A stretch of 17,021 nucleotides of DNA from Pseudomonadota bacterium. Lineage in GTDB: Bacteria > Pseudomonadota > Alphaproteobacteria > Micavibrionales > UBA2020. The stretch is from positions 1 to 17,021 of the forward strand of contig JAEXMB010000079.1 in the NCBI GenBank assembly GCA_023444705.1, written 5' to 3'. Position numbers and translations under genes: made by a program. Below are positions 14,151 through 17,021 of this stretch, one piece after another. The notes beneath the pieces are model-generated. The model made no database searches, was not told where the DNA came from, and worked only from the letters and a program-made list of their open reading frames with translations. Position 1 is the stretch's first letter. Every line of letters starts with the position of its first letter.

Positions 14151-14807
14151 ATGAGCGACGACGCCCGCGAGGGCGTCGTTCTCTTGCATGGCATCCGCCG
14201 CACGCACCGCAGCATGCGCAGGATCGCGCGCGCCTGTCAGGCGGCGGGTTTTGCCACGCTCAACATCGACTATCCCAGCAGCAAGGGCACCATCGAAGAC
14301 CACGCCATGCAGATCGCGGCGGCGATCATCACCTTTGCCACGCGGTTCGAGCGTGTGCATCTGGTCGGCTTTTCGATGGGCGCGCTTGTCATCCGTGAAT
14401 TTCTGGCGCATTACCGTCCCTCTAACCTCGGGCGCGTGGTGTTCCTTGGCCCGCCGCTTGGCGGCAGCCGCATCGCCGACCTGCTGACCACGCACCGCCA
14501 CCTCAGCCGCGTGGCGCCGCGCTGGTGGGGGCCTGCATTGCAGGAGCTGACGACAGCGCACCAGCAGGCCCGCCCGCAACCCGAGATTGATTACCCGCTT
14601 GGCATCATCGCCGGCGCGACGGCGCGCTTCGGCCCGTGGGGCAAGCTGCACGGCAACCTTCCCAACGACGGGCTTGTTGCGCTGGAGCATACCCGCATGA
14701 CGGGGATGGGCGGCCATATCGTCTTGCCGCTGCATCACAACGCATTGATCAGCGACCGCACCGCAATCCGCGCGGTGGTCAGTTTCCTGACCAAAGGGTG
14801 CCTTTAA
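14151..14807 (+). CDS. Alpha/beta hydrolase (esterase/lipase-like)
   Basis: 218 residues from the ATG at 14151, chosen because GGAA lies 6 nt upstream; an in-frame ATG at 14121 would add ten residues and overlap sucB by 8 nt but lacks a ribosome site. Seen: VVLLHGI near the N-terminus (oxyanion region HG, residues 13-14), the nucleophile elbow HLVGFSMGAL with S75 in G-x-S-x-G, FLGPPLGGSRIADLL, then NDGLVALE with D173 as likely acid, and PLHHNALI with H195 or H196 as likely catalytic base. The pattern resembles PGAP1- or LipA-type small esterases and lipases. There is no signal peptide, so it is probably cytoplasmic. The substrate is unknown. It is the last gene of the mdh-suc transcript as read here, in the position where lpd often occurs. 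Confidence 0.85.
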   Translation: MSDDAREGVVLLHGIRRTHRSMRRIARACQAAGFATLNIDYPSSKGTIEDHAMQIAAAIITFATRFERVHLVGFSMGALVIREFLAHYRPSNLGRVVFLGPPLGGSRIADLLTTHRHLSRVAPRWWGPALQELTTAHQQARPQPEIDYPLGIIAGATARFGPWGKLHGNLPNDGLVALEHTRMTGMGGHIVLPLHHNALISDRTAIRAVVSFLTKGCL

Positions 14808-14826
14808 ATATCTGATTTTTATCAGA
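14776..14826 (+). other. Cluster of three small hairpins at the end of the mdh-suc operon
   Basis: TGGTCAG-TTTC-CTGACCA (14776-14793) is a perfect 7-bp stem inside the last codons of the hydrolase gene. AAAGG-GTG-CCTTT (14793-14805) and TCTGAT-TTTT-ATCAGA (14811-14826) follow. None has a following U-tract on the plus strand, so no standard intrinsic terminator is present. Together they may block exonucleases or slow the polymerase at the operon end. Confidence 0.35.
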
Positions 14827-14836
14827 AAAACCAATA

Positions 14837-14864
14837 TTGACATAAGCTTGAGGCGCCCTATTAT
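14837..14864 (+). promoter_or_regulatory. Sigma70-type promoter of the small membrane protein pair
   Basis: TTGACA (14837-14842), a perfect -35 consensus, is followed after 16 nt by TATTAT (14859-14864), matching the -10 at five of six positions. Transcription would start near 14871, about 25 nt before the ATG at 14896, leaving room for the AGGAGA ribosome site. It is the best promoter match in the window and argues that the following genes are separate from the mdh-suc operon. Confidence 0.65.
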
Positions 14865-14895
14865 GGCATCCTGTCCTTTCAATCAGGAGAATGTC

Positions 14896-15237
14896 ATGGG
14901 CGCGATCAGTAAAAAGTTTGCAACGGTTGTACTGACAGCAGCGGGTGCCGCAGGCCTCGCCGGCAGCACGGCAGGCTATGCCCTGCACAAGCATATCGTC
15001 ACGCCCAAAGAACAGGAAAGCGCGCGCCTGGCCGATTTTAACGCACGTGGCCAGCGCATCCTGTCTTCGTTGCGCATGCGCCCGATTGAATTCCATCAGT
15101 TCGCGCAAGGTGCGCAGGGCTGCGAGGCCAGCGAACATGGCGCGTCTTTCGTGGCCGAGGATTTCGACAACAAGATCGTCTATGGCGTGATGTGCGTGTC
15201 ACAGCGCAGCGAATTGTCGTTTCGCATTCTGCGCTGA
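14896..15237 (+). CDS. Small single-span membrane protein with a cysteine pair, member 1
   Basis: 113 residues from the ATG at 14896, which has a strong AGGAGA ribosome site (14885-14890); an in-frame ATG at 14848 lies within the promoter -10 region and is rejected. After MGAISKKF comes a hydrophobic, Ala/Gly-rich segment (about residues 9-30), a single transmembrane helix or uncleaved signal anchor. The rest (from HKHIVTPKEQ) is a soluble domain of about 80 residues containing LADFNARGQRIL, GCEASEHGASFVAEDF, and VYGVMCVSQRSELSFRILR. C76 and C100 are both conserved in the next gene with identical spacing and could form a disulphide if the domain is periplasmic, which the basic N-terminus favours. 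I do not recognise a family. It is 26 nt from the next gene, a paralogue. Confidence 0.8.
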   Translation: MGAISKKFATVVLTAAGAAGLAGSTAGYALHKHIVTPKEQESARLADFNARGQRILSSLRMRPIEFHQFAQGAQGCEASEHGASFVAEDFDNKIVYGVMCVSQRSELSFRILR

Positions 15238-15263
15238 TTTTTTGAAACAACAGGAGAAGTAAG

Positions 15264-15608
15264 ATGGCTGGCGATTTCATGCAAGGATTTGGTACTGCTT
15301 TGGTCATCATGGGTACGGGCGCTGTCGGCGTCGGCGCGGTTGCCGCAGGCGGCATCGGTTATGCCGCGAACAGATGGTATTTCGAACCCAATGCCCGCGC
15401 GGCGGAGTTCAACCAGCGTGCGCAAAACGTGCTGGCATCGCGCCACTTGCGCACCATTTCGGTCGAGGATTTCAATCAGGGCGATGATGGCTGCGCCAAG
15501 CCGCTCTATGGCGCGAAGTTCGTCGCCGAAAGCGCGCAAGGGCAGGTGGTGCGGGGCGCTGTCTGCGTGTCGCGCAGCACCGAGATGACCCTGCGCATCG
15601 CACGCTGA
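15264..15608 (+). CDS. Small single-span membrane protein with a cysteine pair, member 2
   Basis: 114 residues; AGGAGA (15252-15257) lies 6 nt before the start. The N-terminal half is a Gly/Ala/Val-rich hydrophobic segment (about residues 10-36) with GxxxG-type spacing that favours helix packing. The soluble part matches member 1 along its length: AAEFNQRAQNVLAS versus LADFNARGQRILSS, EDFNQGDDGC versus HQFAQGAQGC, YGAKFVAE versus HGASFVAE, CVSRSTEMTLRIAR versus CVSQRSELSFRILR. C77 and C101 keep the 24-residue spacing. The two genes are therefore tandem duplicates sharing one promoter and, most likely, one mRNA ended by the terminator at 15634. Function is unknown; a periplasmic domain with a disulphide is inferred. 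Confidence 0.82.
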   Translation: MAGDFMQGFGTALVIMGTGAVGVGAVAAGGIGYAANRWYFEPNARAAEFNQRAQNVLASRHLRTISVEDFNQGDDGCAKPLYGAKFVAESAQGQVVRGAVCVSRSTEMTLRIAR

Positions 15609-15633
15609 TCGCGCACAGGACGATGGTTCAAGC

Positions 15634-15662
15634 AAGAAACCGCCGCAAGGCGGTTTCTTTTT
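15634..15662 (+). terminator. Intrinsic terminator after the small membrane protein pair
   Basis: AAGAAACCGCC (15634-15644) pairs perfectly with GGCGGTTTCTT (15649-15659) around a GCAA tetraloop of the stabilising GNRA type, followed by TTT. It lies 26 nt after the stop of member 2 and separates it from the third small gene. Confidence 0.9.
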
Positions 15663-15774
15663 GCCCGTTTTCTGTGGATAGGTTGCGCCGCAACACGGGA
15701 AAGCGCCTTGACTTCGCAGGGTGGCAGGGCGAGCATAGCACTGTCCCCATCACCTTCACGGAGCCACACTGCCG

Positions 15775-16050
15775 ATGACGACCGATGCGACCACTGCCGT
15801 AACGCCGGCACCGACGTTGACACCAGCGCCTGTGCATCAGGCGGATGAAAAGGCGCTCAAGCGCATCGGCTATGTTTTGGCGGCTGGTACGGGAATTTGC
15901 GGCGTGATGGCTGTTTATACCGGATTGGCGCAGCGCGAGGCACGTGCGGATTTCAACACCGCCAGCACCCAGATCAGCCGCTCCGTACAGCAACGCGCGC
16001 CGTCAGTCTTCATGACAAGGGTTTCATCTTCGCAATTCATCAGCGCATAA
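15775..16050 (+). CDS. Small membrane protein, possibly a truncated third member of the same family
   Basis: 91 residues. GGAG (15760-15763) lies 11 nt before the ATG. A Thr/Pro/Ala-rich N-terminus (MTTDATTAVTPAPTLTPAP) precedes a hydrophobic segment IGYVLAAGTGICGVMAVYTGL (about 31-51), then REARADFNTASTQISRSV. That stretch resembles ARLADFNARGQRILSSL of member 1 in sequence and in position relative to the membrane segment. After it about 20 dissimilar residues follow and the protein stops, lacking the half that holds the two cysteines. The stop codon overlaps a terminator A-run, so no remnant of the missing part lies downstream. A TTGACT (15708-15713) may be a -35, but no good -10 is evident. 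The resemblance is short, so the relationship is tentative; the gene itself is probable. Confidence 0.6.
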   Translation: MTTDATTAVTPAPTLTPAPVHQADEKALKRIGYVLAAGTGICGVMAVYTGLAQREARADFNTASTQISRSVQQRAPSVFMTRVSSSQFISA

Positions 16051-16081
16051 AAAAATCCCGCCGGTCCGGCGGGATTTTTTT
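16049..16081. terminator. Bidirectional intrinsic terminator between convergent genes
   Basis: TCCCGCC (16056-16062) pairs with GGCGGGA (16068-16074) around GGTCC, flanked by seven A residues on the left and seven T residues on the right, giving U-tracts in both directions. The A-run includes the last two bases of the stop codon at 16048-16050, and the minus-strand lpxR-like stop is 2 nt away at 16083. The same element serves both genes. Confidence 0.93.
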
Positions 16082-16082
16082 A

Positions 16083-17021
16083 TCAGAAGCGGTAGCCGAG
16101 GCTGACCGTGCCGAAAATGCTGGGGTCGTCCTGCTCGTCGAATTCCTTGCTGCGGTAGACAAGCGCATAGCTGATGCGGCCCTTGCCATAGGCGGTGGAC
16201 ACGCCGACCGTTGCGTCATAGACGAAATTCTTTTTATCGACACTGTGGCTGTCGGTGAAAGTGTTGCCGTCAAGGAAGATGTTCTGCGCGACGGCGCGGC
16301 CTTCAACGCCGCCAAAAACCTGCCATGCCATCAGGCCTTCGGGAATGACGAAGGCGCCGGTGCCCGGCATGGCGGGGCGTACCTTGATGGGCGCATCCTG
16401 ATAGCGGCCTTCAAAGGGGTTGAGGCGAAAGCTCATGCCGGCGTTGGCATAGGTATAGACGTTACCTGCGGTGATGCCGAGGTTGGGTTCCGCCGTGAAG
16501 GTCATGGTCTGGTCAAAGACCTCGGGCATGTCGATGCTGTAGCGCTCGGGGAAGCGGCGGTTCCACGACAGCATCAGCGCAGGTTCGTTCTTGAGCTGGT
16601 GGCGCCAGCCTTTGGGATTGGGGCTGTCGACCCATTTGTGAATGGTCTTTTGCGTTTGCTCGCCAAGGGCGGCGGGGCCGACCATGCCGATGCTGGCTTC
16701 AAGCTCGTCGATACGGTTGTCGTCAAAGGTGACAAGCCCGGCAGAGCCATACAGATACGCCGCCCACGGACGGTCGTTGTTTTGCTGTGCGGGGTTTTCG
16801 ATGTCGGCGGGCGTGTAGAGGTTCTGGCCGATCGAATAATAGATGCTGGTGGCGGGCGTGCTTTTGTAGGTAGGCACCAGACGGTCGATCGCGCGGGTGA
16901 ATTTGGGCAGGTTGGCGTCGATGCGGTGATAGGTCAGGCGCACGCCGCTGGTGTAGTTCTGGTCGGTGCCGCCGCCGAACATGTCGTTTTCGACGTTGAG
17001 GGTGATGAAGTTGCGCTCGCG
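16083..17021 (-). CDS. LpxR-family lipid A 3'-O-deacylase (DUF2219), N-terminus outside the window
   Basis: 312 residues are visible and the frame stays open to the right edge, so the signal peptide and true start lie beyond it; the ATG at 16982 is internal. LpxR is a calcium-dependent outer-membrane beta-barrel enzyme that removes the 3'-acyloxyacyl group of lipid A, altering envelope properties. Seen: NVENDMFGGGTDQNYTSGVRLTY at the visible start, with the Asn-Asp pair and YT-G motif matching the catalytic and calcium-binding region of Salmonella LpxR; YSIGQNLYTPADI; DRPWAAYLYGSAGL; and TIHKWVDSPNPKGWRHQL-KNEPAL, where the His aligns with the catalytic histidine. The protein ends SLGYRF, the terminal aromatic residue typical of outer-membrane barrels. 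Alternating strands rich in Tyr, Phe and Gly fit a barrel. Family is confident; activity is inferred. Confidence 0.88.
   Translation of the reverse strand, partial: RERNFITLNVENDMFGGGTDQNYTSGVRLTYHRIDANLPKFTRAIDRLVPTYKSTPATSIYYSIGQNLYTPADIENPAQQNNDRPWAAYLYGSAGLVTFDDNRIDELEASIGMVGPAALGEQTQKTIHKWVDSPNPKGWRHQLKNEPALMLSWNRRFPERYSIDMPEVFDQTMTFTAEPNLGITAGNVYTYANAGMSFRLNPFEGRYQDAPIKVRPAMPGTGAFVIPEGLMAWQVFGGVEGRAVAQNIFLDGNTFTDSHSVDKKNFVYDATVGVSTAYGKGRISYALVYRSKEFDEQDDPSIFGTVSLGYRF

Noticed and set aside
14848..14895. Upstream start for small membrane protein 1
   Set aside because: It lies within the promoter region before the predicted transcription start; the ATG at 14896 has a strong AGGAGA site and gives a size matching its paralogue.
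1..17021. Search for CRISPR arrays, transposases, integrases, tRNA and rRNA genes
   Set aside because: No regularly spaced repeats, terminal inverted repeats with a transposase, or recognisable RNA genes were seen on either strand.

Overview
The window is a GC-rich, gene-dense bacterial chromosome segment. The gene order mdh-sucC-sucD-sucA-sucB, with the cell-division ATPase gene zapE and a DUF2336 gene upstream, is the arrangement typical of Alphaproteobacteria. The accessory genes (tandem exported zincin-like proteins resembling the DUF6782 group, an LpxR-type outer-membrane lipid A deacylase, small membrane proteins) would suit a Micavibrio-like or other deep-branching alphaproteobacterium. 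That narrower placement is inference; the sequence contains no rRNA or marker that settles it.

Left part (1-3540): the 3' end of an acyl-CoA dehydrogenase gene, followed by a 26-bp perfect palindrome and a strong bidirectional terminator. A 51-residue cysteine-rich protein gene on the minus strand ends at that same terminator. Divergent from it runs a two-gene unit, zapE and a DUF2336 protein, whose stop and start codons overlap in ATGA. A convergent bidirectional terminator closes the unit.

Minus-strand accessory block (3561-6671): two tandem paralogous exported proteins, each with an HExxH motif, a downstream glutamate and a conserved cysteine pair, then a GNAT acetyltransferase. The intergenic gaps are AT-rich and hold inverted repeats and promoter-like elements.

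Central metabolic operon (6866-14807): malate dehydrogenase, both succinyl-CoA synthetase subunits, 2-oxoglutarate dehydrogenase E1 and its dihydrolipoyl succinyltransferase E2. Together they cover 2-oxoglutarate to succinate and malate to oxaloacetate in the TCA cycle. All five look intact. The E3 gene (lpd), which often follows sucB, is absent here; an alpha/beta hydrolase gene sits in its place, 22 nt from sucB or overlapping it.

Right part (14827-17021): a good sigma70-type promoter drives two tandem paralogous small single-span membrane proteins, each with two cysteines 24 residues apart. After a terminator comes a third, shorter membrane protein that may be a truncated relative. On the opposite strand, sharing a convergent terminator, is the 3' part of an LpxR-family lipid A 3'-O-deacylase gene that runs off the window.

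The most novel material is the pair of exported zincin-like paralogues, the family of small Cys-pair membrane proteins, and the 51-residue Cys-rich protein. No tRNA, rRNA, CRISPR array, insertion sequence or prophage signature was seen. No gene-free stretch exceeds 300 bases.
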